A DNA stretch of 64,000 nt from Odontocerum albicorne (taxonomy: Eukaryota > Arthropoda > Insecta > Trichoptera > Odontoceridae), in contig OX463846.1 of NCBI GenBank assembly GCA_949825065.1, forward strand, positions 12,458,177-12,522,176, written 5' to 3'. Positions 38,500 through 52,500 of this stretch are shown one piece after another. The translations under genes and the position numbers were made by a program. Under the pieces are notes generated by a model. That model was not told the DNA's origin and ran no database searches. It saw only the letters and a program-made list of their open reading frames with translations. The stretch's first letter is position 1, and each line of letters starts with the position of its first letter.

Positions 38500-40438
38500 A
38501 TGTATTTTTATTCATGGATGATGCAATGTAAATAAAATTTAAGGTGTAATTTGTAATAACATTTGTATTAAGTTCAGTGATTATAAAATAAAAGTACACA
38601 TTATTTTCGTTCCATATTCTCATAGGCACGCATACCTAACCGCATGGGCGAGCGGGGCCCCGGGGGCGTGGAGACGGAGGACTGGGGTGGAGCCTGGCTC
38701 CTCTCCCCTCTCCTTCCCGTCCACCCCTCGCAGTGCCACGCATCCCTGCACCCACTACACTCATTCCCAGTTAAATGCACTTTATGATACGGTAGAACAC
38801 TATGCGAGATGAGATGTAATTATTTCTTTATCACAGAACATTATGGCTTACTTTAAATAACATTTAACAAGGAGAGCTAACATGACTGCAACAACTCTTA
38901 TGCGATATACATTTTTTTCTAATCATCGAATGATTATAATTCTGTCATACAAATTAAAATGTTTTTTGTCAAAATGTCAGTTCACACTGCAGAGAAAGAA
39001 AAGAAATTTCTGTGATACAACGTGAAAATATATATATCAAGATTCCAAGCTTTGAATTAGTGAGAAAACGTGGCTAACAACAAATTATTTACAAATATAT
39101 ATATATTACCACGTTTGTTACGGGTACAATTTCAGATAGACATTGAAAAGGAATCTAAAGTCCAATAATTCAAAGTGGTTTCGAGTATGAAACACCACTG
39201 TAATAGTGACAAGTCAGTAATGCAAAAAGTTTATTAGAAGTATATTTGAGCGCGGCAACTGAACATGTAACATACCTCTTACAAGTGCCACGACAAATAT
39301 GTTAATATCGCCGGAATACAATGAAGCTAAGCACAATTTGAATTAAACAAATGTTCCATTACAATTGTTTACGCTTTACAACTTGAGTATAAGTTAAACA
39401 TTGTGGACGAAATACATGGAAAAATTAGCAAACGAAAAACAAAAAATAAAGCAAATAAACAAACATGAACTGATAATACAGTAACTAAAAGTAAAAGGAC
39501 ACATCCTTCTTCCATTCATAATAAGTTCAATACAGAGATCATTTTATTTATAATATAACCAAATGGCCGATACATAGATAACAACAACTAACGTGATAAC
39601 ATATGGTAGGAGCGAGTCCAAGCGAATTCGGTGGCCACTCGATTTCTTAAGAAAAACACAGAGAAACTCAAAATAACTAAATCATAAGACCGAGGAACTA
39701 CTGTTCCACATATCACATAATATCGTTCATGGCATGAACTTTACCAACTGGAATAGAATTATGTTAAAAATGTAATCAAATGCCAATATACTCGTATGTA
39801 GATTTATAACCAATATGTATACGCTTGATTATTGTACAAGCAAATATTTAGTAAAACACGAATAGTCCAGTAAAAATATTAAAGAAGGGATGAAACAATT
39901 TTTATAAGTTACTAACATTTTTGCTCCAAGGACTTGGCACATTTTTAATATACATTATGAAAATTTGGTCTTACTGTCTTTTTAATATAATGTTAACACA
40001 TAAGTATAGGGATCAGTTTACTACTGATACAGATGAATTCATTACACAGTCTGGGTTCACATGCACGCTCTGGTGGGATTTGTGAGATTCTACAATCATT
40101 ATAATTAGCTAACGTAACATAATTACGATTATATTTACTCGTTACTTAACCGATACTATCAGAGTTCATATAGTTAAACATACGGGCGAAACAAACGCGG
40201 ATCGCAATTCGTTAAGAGTCTTTGCGATTATTCCACTGAACACAATATACTACGCTCTCGGACATCGTTGATCCATCACTCGAGGTCCGTCGTCCGACTG
40301 CGGCCATCGTTCCAAAAGTCAACGAGAGAATTTCACTAAAACAAGATTTGTCATCGAATGGCCGGCCGGAGTGGGCCGAGCTTTGGTGAGCCTGGCGCGC
40401 GTCGCTTAGTTAGGATTAGTATCACAAGTGAGGAGGGC
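38500..40438 (-). other. rdx: Probable 3' UTR of SPOP/roadkill
   Basis: Follows the SPOP stop directly. It is free of recognisable transposons, unlike the rest of the window, which fits a transcribed 3' UTR under constraint. Minus-strand AATAAA signals occur near 39543 and 38504. The extent is inferred. Confidence 0.4.
38626..38787 (+). other. GC-rich open block, possible terminal exon or SPOP 3' region
   Basis: A sharp GC rise within AT-rich DNA. An acceptor-like CATTCTCATAG ends at 38625 and a frame stays open to TGA at 38785-38787 (RMGERGPGGVETEDWGGAWL, then LSPLLPVHPSQCHAS). No upstream partner exon is found on the plus strand. It could also be GC-rich SPOP 3' UTR on the minus strand. 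Confidence 0.3.
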
Positions 40439-40592
40439 TCACGCCTGCTTGACCCTCTTGCGCGGGGGCCCGATGGGGGGGATCTGCTGCTGCTGCGTGG
40501 CCAGCGCGCGGAAAGCCTCGGCGATGAGGTGCGGGTGGCTCGAGATCATGTTCTTCCAGCCTGCTGTGTCCATTACGTCTGTTGCGTGACTT
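40439..40592 (-). CDS. rdx: SPOP terminal coding exon
   Basis: Encodes [20 protein letters not shown] and [16 protein letters not shown], then [14 protein letters not shown] and TGA. The [14 protein letters not shown] ending is the insect form of the SPOP tail. Confidence 0.96.
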
Positions 40593-43500
40593 CTGCAATT
40601 CAAATTACACTTGTCAGAAACATTTTGATACAAAATCTCTTCATTGATTCATTAGATAATATTAAAAAAAATATATTTTATGAATACTAATAAGGTTTTA
40701 AATTTATAAACTTTAAAAAAATAAAAGTGATTGAAAAATACGTATTGGATGAGTAGAATGTTTTGTTACAATAAAAATACGTATTGGATGAGTAGGATGT
40801 TTTGTTACAATAAAAAGGAAATTGTAGAAGTGGTTAAAAGTGCTAGATAGAATCTCAAATTAATTGAATACAAATAATTTTATTCTGACTACGAACTGAC
40901 TCTGACTATACTGCCGTCATAAGCAAAAACGCAGCTAACGGGGAAAAAATCAGAAATTTAATTAAGTATGAGGCAATATTCCATCAAATTCTGAACCATA
41001 ATTCATAAAAAAAAAATACAGAAAATCATTTATTTCAACACAAAAATCGACATAATGCCTTTTTTAATTTTACAAAATACTAGGTTTTTCTAAGCAAAAA
41101 AACAATAAAACGTGATTCATAAACTAAAAGAAAGCAGGTGCCCATGCGTTTGCAGCGTTTTCGCTTATGAATCACCTTTTACTGCTTTTTTGTTTATGGA
41201 TCACGACATTTTTAAGCAGCAATGAAAAACATAAAAGTGCAGTTTTCTCAAAACTTAACTTTTGCCATTAGCTGCGTTTTTGCACATGAGGGCAGTATAC
41301 GTCTAATGGATTTTTTATTCTGTTTAATATCATCTTAAAACATTTTCGAGTTGAACAACAATGTTAAAAACTTAACTGCGGGCTTAATTCTTGTTGGTTT
41401 CACTTAAGGACTCTTTAACATATTTGTGGTTTGTTGGAGGATATTGCCATTATATAACAATAAATCCACCAGGTTATACTATATACAATGAAAGTGCATT
41501 ATAATACAATACAATAAAACATAAGGCTATAAGATAGATGAGACTATAATCAAATACAATAATAAACTTACGTATTAATGAAATCTATTGTCTGTGCTTT
41601 AAGCTGATCAGCAGAGTGAAGGTCTGCTAATATTAAGGTTTCTGCTGCAGTTTCCACAGAAAGGTTCATACACAATGCCTCCTCGCACATTACTTTTAAC
41701 CTTTCAAGAGCGTACTGAAACAGAAAGAGAATCAAAATGTAAGTTTGGGTCAGCAATAATATTACATTGAAAGGACATTAAATTATGTAATGAAAAAGTT
41801 ATTCATAATAAAATTAAGTTGGCTTTTAAAAATTTAAGCAGTTTTTAGTTTAAGAAAACATCATTTGATAAAAGCTAAACTATTATAATATATTGATTGC
41901 ATTTTCAAAAATAAAATTGCTGTTTTTTAAAATAAAAGTGTCATTTTATTTTTTGAGTAAGACTAAGGAATTTTAAAGGTCCAATAATCATCACACAGTT
42001 TTCCAAACTTTTCAATCTATGCACAATATTCTATTATTCTTCTCACTTCACCTTCTTTCAAAATCTGATTCGTATGGTCCAGACCCATTTTCCTCAGTCT
42101 ATCTCTTCCACGCACACCTTGTACTTCTGACTTGTATAATGGCTTAGTCATTCTTTCGTCATTCATTCTCTCCACATGTCCAAACCATCTCAAAGCTCTT
42201 TTCTTCACCTTACTTAAACATTCATTTTATCCATGCATTCATTTACGTCTTCATTCTGCCTTCTTTCATATATTGACACTCCACATATTTTCTTGATCAT
42301 TAATCTTACTCTTATCCTTCTTTTTGCCAAGTCAAAGTTTCACGTATTGTCATTTTTGCTACTGCTAAGTGCTCCGTTTACCTTGTTCCCTGTCGCTACC
42401 GTTCTTTCAACGTCTCTTTCAACTTGTCAATCACACGTAAACATATTGCCCAGATAACAGAACTCATTATTCTGTTCCAGTTTTTTCTGAGTTAATCCAT
42501 ACTTTTTACCATACTTCTATTTTTTTTTTAAATCATTGGACATGTAGTATCATTGATGAATTGATTTCATTAAAAAATCTGCTTTGAGTTTCAAGCTCTA
42601 AATTAATGATTAGAACAGGAGAGGCTTAAATATAACTATTCACCTTATCTGCAGCAGCAAGTAAATCATCTGCCATTTTGTCCAAATTTGGTGCTCGCCC
42701 CGTGTATATGAAACGCAGCATCTCTCTCAATACTTCATGGTCCACATCCGTTATATCTACACGATTTCTTTTACGTTCCTCCATCTCGTGTTCAAACATT
42801 GCAGCAAATACAGGACTTCGGGCTGGAAAAGAAAAAAAATGAATCAATATTTTACAAATATAACGTTCATTTTAAGCTGCACACATTCATAGAAAATTTT
42901 GTTTAATGGCAATAATTTGATCAATCTGTTAAAAAATTATCCAAATTGAGTAATTATGACAAAATAAGAAAAAATTTATTGCAATGTCGTATAATAGGGG
43001 ATTGACACTTAATTATGCATTCCCATTTCATCTAAGATACTTTATGGGCTCTTGACGACAGTAAAATATCCACCCCTACAAAATATAAATATTTGATATT
43101 TTAGCTCCTGTTTACACATTTAAATATAACTTGTAAAGGCCAAATCAATTGGTAACAAAATTATTGACATACATGAACATTACCATGGCACTGTTTGAAA
43201 CCTGAGTGTTGGCCTCTATGGAATGCATGGTTCAGTTTGTACAGCCCATGCTACAGGCATCTTTAAATTCATATAAGTGGAATCAAATCAACATAGAACT
43301 CACCAGCTAATATGGCTTTGTGTGCCTGAAATTCTCTGCCGCCGACCGCCAGTGTCACATCGGAGAAGCGTTCATTGTCGAACAGCACTCCCAGGTCATC
43401 GGACAGCCGGCACTCGGGAACCTTGAAATGCACTACGTTGGACTGACCGCTGATGTTTATGCTGTCAGCAACCACGGATACTTCGCAAAATATTGTCAAT

Positions 43501-46500
43501 TTGTCCTCGGGCAGCAGTCCATTAGCCTCGTCTAGTAAAAAGTCCCGTCTGATGAATTTTTTGAAGCCCCAATCTTTCCCTTGTACAAATCTGTACGCTC
43601 TCTGTGATTCCATCGCTTTTGTCTCTTCCCTCTTGGCATTGAGGATGGAGAACTTAAACTTGGCTCTGACTTCTGACTTGTTGCATGAGACGAGGAGGAG
43701 GTAGAGCGACAAGTAGTCCTTGCTCTCCTCGTCCAGCCCTTTGGGGTTAACACGAAGACACCACTTGAGCTTGTCACTGGCGCCGGCAGAGAAGGTGGAG
43801 GATTTCAACACCTCACCCATCTCTTCTCGGCAGAAACTGAAGTTATTTATCGTCCACATGTAGCTGAATTTCACCACTTTGACCTGAAACAAAATATTAT
43901 TCCGTTAATTATTTTCAGCTCACTTTTTTATGAGAGACTTGGAAGATTTTTTTTAATACTAATTTAAATAAATAAAAATTGTATAAATATTATAAGATAT
44001 TTAACATTTTGGAAAGTTAACCGAATTTCAAATTCATCACGAGAATGAGATTGAACTGAATTCGAACTTCATTTCTGACTAAATATCAGAGTTGAAATAT
44101 GGGAACATTGAACTGTCATCTGTGTCCTAGATATTGTATCTCAGAAACATGAATGGATTATCTCACTCCAATACGTTCAGAACGTATACTATAAGATGTA
44201 GGAGCTGAAATTAGCGGCTGATAAAATTGTTCTACAGAAGTTTTGGAGCTCTAACATACAGAAACGATCTGGCACAGGATAAAGCTTATGACTGAGTGTG
44301 AATTCACCAGTTGACGATGAGTGGCGATGCCGAGGTGGCGCAATAGATCAAGGCCGGGTCGGCAGCGGGGCGCGAGGGACAACGACCCGTCACACCACAC
44401 CCGGTGGGCAGTGGAGAATACGGCCAGGAATACTAGTCGCGCTGATCCTGACCCACCACGCGCATATACTGTATTCAATTTCAGAGAGAGACAAGATTGA
44501 ATCGACATACAGGATCGAAAAATTGTATTATAATGATAGATTGAATCAAATAGTTACTCAACAGTAAATTGGATCAAGTCTTCACAAAGAAAGCAGGATC
44601 GGTTGTCACAAAGAGAACAGGGTCGAGTCGTCACAAATACAGTAGGTTCGAGTTGTCACAAAGAGAACAGGATCAAGTCGTCACAAAGACAGCAGAATCG
44701 GTTTGTCACAAAGAGATCATGAACGAATTGTCACGATGGAAGGATCGCGTTGCAACATAGAGAACATGGTCAAGTTGTTACAAACATAGCAGGATCGAGT
44801 TGTTACAAATAGACATGATGGAGTTGTCACAACGGAAAGATTTAGTTGTCACAAAGACAACAGGATTGATTTGGCACAATGATACAAAGGCACTTCATAA
44901 TCTGATTTACCATTTAATGCTTTTAATTTAAATTAAAAACTCTGTTAAAATTTTCTGTATATTACATATTAGAGATTTGTCTTGAATAAAAATTATAAAA
45001 TTCGTTCCCTAAAAGTATTGCATATTAGAGATTTGTCTCAAATAAAAATTATAAAATTCGTTCACTAAAAAACCCTACCTCAATCAAGTCTCGATATTTA
45101 TATTGGAATATTCTTTAGTAAAAATATTAATTTACAAAATAAATCAAACTTGAGTCCTTTACACATAGTAACAATTATGTTATATTATTATATATAATCG
45201 TGCTTCATATAAAATATACAAGTCGCGAAATATAAACTAAATAACCATTTTGACACTACTACAAAAAACATATTAATACACGTGATCGAGTAAGTGGATT
45301 GAAGACGCCTGTGCATGTTTTGGTTTATTGTGTGTAAACTATTGCGCTTCAACAAGCTCACAATTTTAGCAAAACAAACCTAAAGATTCGATAGCAAGGA
45401 GGTCAAAGTTCAAAGACAATCGGCAAGTTCATTTTGCAGCAGTCATTTACATTTGGTAGATTTTTAAAGCGCTTTTTTGTACTGTTTAGTAGATACGAAG
45501 AATTCATGATAAGTATATAGTACAAGCTGCGTAAAAATATAAATTCAGATGGAAAATTGCCCGGCTGGATAATAAAGAGTATAAACCCGTCTGGAAATGA
45601 ATCCGCCAGGAATCGAACACACTTGGTCAGCGTGAATGAATGTTCGGACCACGATCACCGAGACTAATAACATGAATCTATACAATGAGATAAATTCACG
45701 AATGAATTAGTCATCAGCGGTAAGAAATATTTAAGAAGGATGATGATATAATCGATCGTGTAAAGCAAATATATTATGTTAAATTAAGCGAGATTTTTTG
45801 CCAACTATAACCTTGGTTTTGGTCGCACGTACTGTTTCTGATATAAGCCTAACATAATTGGTTTCAAAGCGGGTCTGATAAAAATATGACTAGCTACGTA
45901 TGAAGGAAGCTTCAAAGGTATTTGAGGCAACGTGACCCGGAGGAAACAACATCCTCCCGCACGAGGAACATGGCCGAGAGGTATTAGTGTTGGTATTTAT
46001 TACCATATTTCATTCTGGAAGCTCTATAGTCACAAAACCCAATAAATATGGACAAACAATGCGGAGAAGACGTGGTGTGCTTCGAATCAATAACAACATT
46101 CCAGAAAGATATGTTTATAGCTAGAATTGAAATATTACGTTCAACTCAAAAAATACAAAATATTTCATTCTGGAAGCTCTATAGTCACAAAACCCAATAA
46201 ATATGGACAAACAATGCGGAGAAGACGTGGTGTGCTTCGAATCAATAACAACATTCCAGAAAGATATGTTTATAGCTAGAATTGAAATATTACGTTCAAC
46301 TCAAAAAATACAAAATAAAAATTATTAAGGATTTTTATTGCGATGGACCGAAGGCATCAGAATTTACGATAGCACAACGACCAATATGTTAACTGTGGGG
46401 CAAACAAGAAAATATCTAAAATAATGAAAAGCTTGTAAAGCAAATGTTTATGATTGCATTAAAATGTATTGTAATCTGGACCGGAACCATACAATTGAAA

Positions 46501-49500
46501 CGAACATATTGATATAAAGATTTGCAACAAGACACAGACAAATTGCCTAATTTGTTGAATTCTGAACATACACGAGTATAACATGTAATTAATTATCAAT
46601 ACCATGTTTCAAATAATTGTGTTTTTCGTATGTATGTATGTAATGTACAACTGTATTTTTTATTTATTTAACACTTCATTGTAAATATTTTTTTTTATTT
46701 ATTTTACAAAAGAAAAGGAAAGGATGGCGGAGAAGAACAAAAAATCAGGAATGAAACACGTTATATTACTGACTAGAAATTGAGTTTTTTCAGTAGCTTC
46801 TTAAATCATGCCAAGGACGCAGCGAGTCTAACATTGGTTTGTAACTGGTTCTAGAGTCTCACTGCATGAACAGTAAAGAAAAAAAAGAGCGATGAACTGA
46901 GAAGACCAATAAACAATCTGACTGAGCACAGCGCTAGTCTATGATCGGAAAGACGCTGAAAATTTTCGGTAAAATAAGAGGGGACGTCGGGATAGTTAAG
47001 GATGCTATACGATAGACATAGTATGTGAATTTGGCGTATATTTCTCACGTTCAGACAGTTAGCGCCTTACGCTATGAAGTGATATGATTGTACTTTATCA
47101 GGTATCTTAAATAATAAAAAAAACTCGGATAATTTTTACAAAAAATATATATTATACATTTTCGGAATTGGTAATCTGAATAGTAATTAGAAATAATAAC
47201 TACAATTAGAATTAATTTCTAGACTAAAAACATATTATAGTTCTGATTTTGTATAATTTGTTCAGTAAAAAATATGTTGTTGCATTGCGTTCTCGTTTTA
47301 TATAGTATAGTATAGCCTGGAGAGTTCATCGCCATGTATCTCCAACCAACCAGAAAGATGTTACAGAGGTCGTAAGTGAAAACGAAACTAGAACACTTGA
47401 AAAAATCGGGTACCAACGGGAATCGAATCCGCGACTCCTGGATTGGAAGATAGATAGACGTCTTATCAATTAGGTTACGGAGGCTGTCAAAAATATAAGG
47501 ACATGGCGTTTACGTTCAAGGTATATTAAACTATATTATTTTCATACAGAAACAGCGGACAACCTTAATAACAATTTTCAGTCAGAATATCGAAACATTA
47601 AAGATTATTTATTCGGTTTAATTGTGATTTCCATTCTCACAATCCCAAAAGCTTTATAGAAAAAAAAATGAGAACGGTGGTAGAGAAAAATTAGTAATGT
47701 ACTTAAACTTAGTAGTATGAAAAATATATGGAATGAAATTATGTATAATATATATCTTAACTAACGGAAGTAAAAAAAATCATTAGCCATTTAATAACTG
47801 TGATTCTCAGTCCGACTCAGGTTCACAGTCCGCCATTGAATACAACATATATGTTATGAGACACAGAAATAGGTGAGTAATAATTTCATGTGAAAAATAC
47901 GCTAAATGAAATGCTATATTTCTTAACTAACGGGAGTTGGACATTGCCAATTTGATAGAAGTGAGTGAATTCTAATCCGAGGAAACACTGGCCACTGGTA
48001 ACTGGCAGACAATGAGGCAAAATAACCATTTCACGGTCAGCGACCTGCAGGGATCAGCACAGGTACGAGGCGCTATTCGCAACTGCTGTGTTGTAGGGCT
48101 CTATTTTATGATAAAACTCGTGATATAATCTAATTCATTTCAATATAGGGCTAATAACGAGACTATATACGAGTATATATACAATTTCAACTAACACTAA
48201 TTGTTAGTTCATCATCTCAAAATCTGGGATAAAGAGGTTTTAAATTAGACATATTTGGGGTTCTTTATATTTCGTAACTAAGCCAATTAATATATGTATG
48301 TATATATTCTTTTTATGAAAAATATACAATAACTACATCTCATAAGTACAGCCTAGTAATCATTTCGGCAAATCGGCGTTATTGGCGCACTTCGAGGTGT
48401 ATTATATTATTGTATATTATGCTTTCCTTAAATAAAGCACAAGCCGGGGAGGGGAGGGTATTGCCACGAAGCAATATCTTACAACGAACCAGAAATATGT
48501 TAATGAGGCTTTAAGTGTACACTAGACTGGAATCCTTTTTGAGAAAATCTGGGTTCCTACGGTAATCAAACGCTAACAATAAAAAAGAAAATGAAAAATA
48601 ACAGTCGTAGTTCAAATAAAAATATTAGATTACAACTATAAATACAAAAATATAGTTCAAGGGAACAAGTGATCACCCGAACGTCTCTGATGCTCGCTGC
48701 CGCTAAACAACCAAACTAGATCCGTCAGATTAGATCAGTCAAACCATACCCGTATTTTTTCGTAAACAGAGGACGACAATTAACACGATATGGGCACTGA
48801 TATTTGTTGACAGATAGTTGAGGCGTGCACTGCCAACGATGGTCTCTTCTTGCCCAAATCCCAACGTGCTGCATTTGCCTAGTCATTGATCATTATGTCA
48901 TCGAATTACGAAGTCCACTCAAGTATCAAGTTAAAACCAGTTCATTTCAAAGAGGGTTTGATATGTCATAGACTATGCGTATCCGTATAAATGCTTTTAA
49001 ATCTTAGATTTCTCCATATACTCGTACACAACCTTACAAGAAGTGAAAATCATTGAAACAGTAAAACATTTCGACATTACGGTTTATGAAAAATTAGATT
49101 ATCTGATATTCGATTTAATGTGTATTGTATAATATATTAATAAACCTTAAATTTAGTTACAAGCTGTTTTATAATCTTATCACTCCATTTAATCATCGAT
49201 ATAGAAAGGCAAGAACCTCGATTTCACAATATATTATTGACAAAGGTTGTCACAGTTGACTGCAACTGCAATACCTTGACATAAACATTACAAGAACATC
49301 ATTTAAATACTAATAATATAAGTTAAAAGAATTCGAACCGAACGCTTAGTTATTACATTTTAATTTTTTATCTTGAAGGTTCTACAAATTCCAAATTTTG
49401 TCCGAGTTCAAGTTGTATGTTATTGCATTTTTTAGTTCCGACAATATTTTTTACTGGAAAACGTAGAATTTTTTATTCAACGGTAATAATTAAAATTTAT

Positions 49501-52500
49501 GATTGGAAAACGTAATAAATCGAGTTACAACACGGAGATAACAGATAGGTATTGGAAAGTAATCTCAAATTTATTCGACAAAAAGTCGAAAATTCTCAGA
49601 CAACCGGAGAAAGTTGAAATTGATAAAAACATAGTAATAATTAATCAACAGATTATTAGCAACGACAAATGCTTCTACTCGAATTTGACAATCACTTCCG
49701 TCATTTTTTTGCAATTTTCACTCTAAGTATGGTCATACGCTTTTTTTTTCGTAGCGCGCATCAAGATATTCGTCATCGACATTTTAATCGCATATATTAA
49801 ATAACAGTATAAATTTTTTTAAATAAATAAGTGCGCAACAATTTTGCATCTTTGTCTAAATTTGCTAGGCGAATTGCGAAGATCGAGAAGACGAAATAGC
49901 GGAGGACGTTGGTTCAAGGATTTTTTTTCAAGTAAAAAATGCGAAACTGGTTTTGATCGTGTGTGTGTTAATTTTAAGTGCGTTGCGTTCATTAACTGTT
50001 TACATTTCACATTTAAAACAATCTTACAACAAATAAATATTGTTTTAGTACATGGATTACATTTAATAATTTAAATAATGCATTCTTTTGTATATTATTT
50101 TTGCATATTCCATTTAAAATTGTTTTAATATATACAAAATTATTTTGCATTATTTCACGTAATAAAAAATTTAAAAAAAATGGTTGAAGTAAAATTATAA
50201 ATCATTGATTTGTGTCTAACACTTTCTTTCAAGACAAATTTGAAAGGAAACTGATATATTACAATGAAGTGAAGTGTCGATTTAATTTAAAATACGAATT
50301 AAATTGATATATAATATTTTGCTTCTGAACTTATAATAGGAATATTGGTAGATAAGTAATTATTCAAATTAATTAGCGTTTCAAGTTGGCAAGGGCGAGC
50401 ATCCGCCAATTGAAGCCATCAATAATGGCTGTACTGTTCAAATTCCACAACAAATTATTAATACATGAGATATCATAAATTCCATTTTAGGCACACAAAT
50501 TAATCGATTGATTGAAGAATCATCAAAAGTTATTAGTTAGCAGACTCTTGATATGAACCGAAAGATTATTGATATGATTCCAGGCCAAGGAGAAATTTAC
50601 TATAGCGCTGACTTAATCACCTCAGATGACCCTAGTGATGCGTTCAACAACCCTATTGAGTCCTTAAACAATCAAACTCAATAAGGCATGTCACCACACG
50701 TTCTGCTGCTGAAAAAGGTAGTTGTGCTACTACACAATCTGAATCCAAAAATAAAGGAATGTCAAAAGGAACACTACTGATCTTGAGATCTTCATTGGAA
50801 CTTCATCACAGCGGAGATCATTTCAGAGTGTTATTGCGACGATATTGTTTTCATCCCACGAATAGATTTGGCTCCGACTGATACGACACAATTTTTTATT
50901 GAAGCGAAATCAATTTTCCTCTATTCCTGCATATGCCATCACCATCAACAATTAGCAAATACAAATAATTAAGCGTGTCGGTATTGACCTGCAGACCGCG
51001 GTTTTTTCACATGGTCAACTCTATGTTGGATTATCAGGATCGAAAAATGCAGACCAGGTGAAAGTCCGGATAACGGGGAACCCAGAAGGACAGCTTGTGG
51101 GGAACGTACGTCAATTAACACGAAATTTAGTGTTCAATGAAGTGTTGAAAATGTTAATCTAAATTAATCAAGAATTGTTAAGGGAAAGTTATAAAACAAG
51201 GTAAAGAATCTATTTTTATGTGTAAAATATATTTTATTAACCACGGTCTTCTAGGACAGACTAGCCCCTACAATATAAAATACAATTACAAATCAATGAG
51301 ATTATAAAAGATGGATACATCTTAGGACGCGTTAGCCGTTATTATCCTAGTATTATTATATTACTATTACTTTAACTGCGTTGTGGTTAAATTCATCAGT
51401 AAAAATATCACATGTGGATGAAATTCAATATTAACCCGATTCAAAAATATTATTTTAAATTAAGGCAAGGATGATGATCCATTTACGACCTTGAATCATG
51501 ACGCAAATTTTACCTGACGTAAGCATAATTAAATATAGATAAAATGCGCCTTGATTTCATTATAAAATCACTTACGGAGTATAGTTGCTCGAAAATATCA
51601 TATAGTATGTATCAGATAAACTAAAACATTGACGAATTTTGGGTCATAATTCGTATGAAATTATAAATACAAACATTTGTACAAAGCATCAGCTTATATC
51701 ACCGTCTGTGTGACATCACACGCCCGAATGGTGTTCGATAATTATGTTGACGTTCTCCAATGGCACTAATGAATATTCAAGATAGTCGGAATCGTCGATC
51801 ACCTCCATACTAAATACACACATCCAATCGGGCTTGTGGACTTAAATTGTTATCAACATAGATACTTGAGTTTGAGACCATGGCCCAGTGGAAGTGATAT
51901 TTATGTATTTGAGTCAAATCGCTCCTAAAGCGACAGATAAACCTAGATGGAATCAATTTTTCAAAAGGTCTGATATTCACTTCAGGCCTCTTTGACATCT
52001 CTTTGTTTGGCATACAATAATCAATCCGCGAAGTTGTATTTTATACAATAAAACGTGCTTTAGGAGTAGAATATTTGGAGATAGTCGGTGTTTTTTATAA
52101 TACAGAGACACCACTTAGTTGAGTCAATGTGCCGGTCCGTATGCGGTCCCCAGTGACTCGCGCACATTACGGAGTTCAGTGTACTAAAAGCTTTTGCAAA
52201 ATTGAACTCAAGTTTGAATGACGTATGCCTTGAGATATATTGCTACATCAAGGAACAACATAAACCTAAGTCACAAAATATTTGAACACCTCTGTAAAAA
52301 TTTGCTCAATAGATCTATGCTTAAGCTTAATTACATACAAAGGATTCGACTTTGAAATATGTTACAACCGAGCTACACAATTTTAAAATTTGATGAATGA
52401 TCCTTGCCCAAAAGCGTACTCACATATTTTAAATAGATGTACACCCAAATTTGGATGTTCTCAGCCAGTATGCAAAGTTGAGTTGAATACGTTCATTGAG

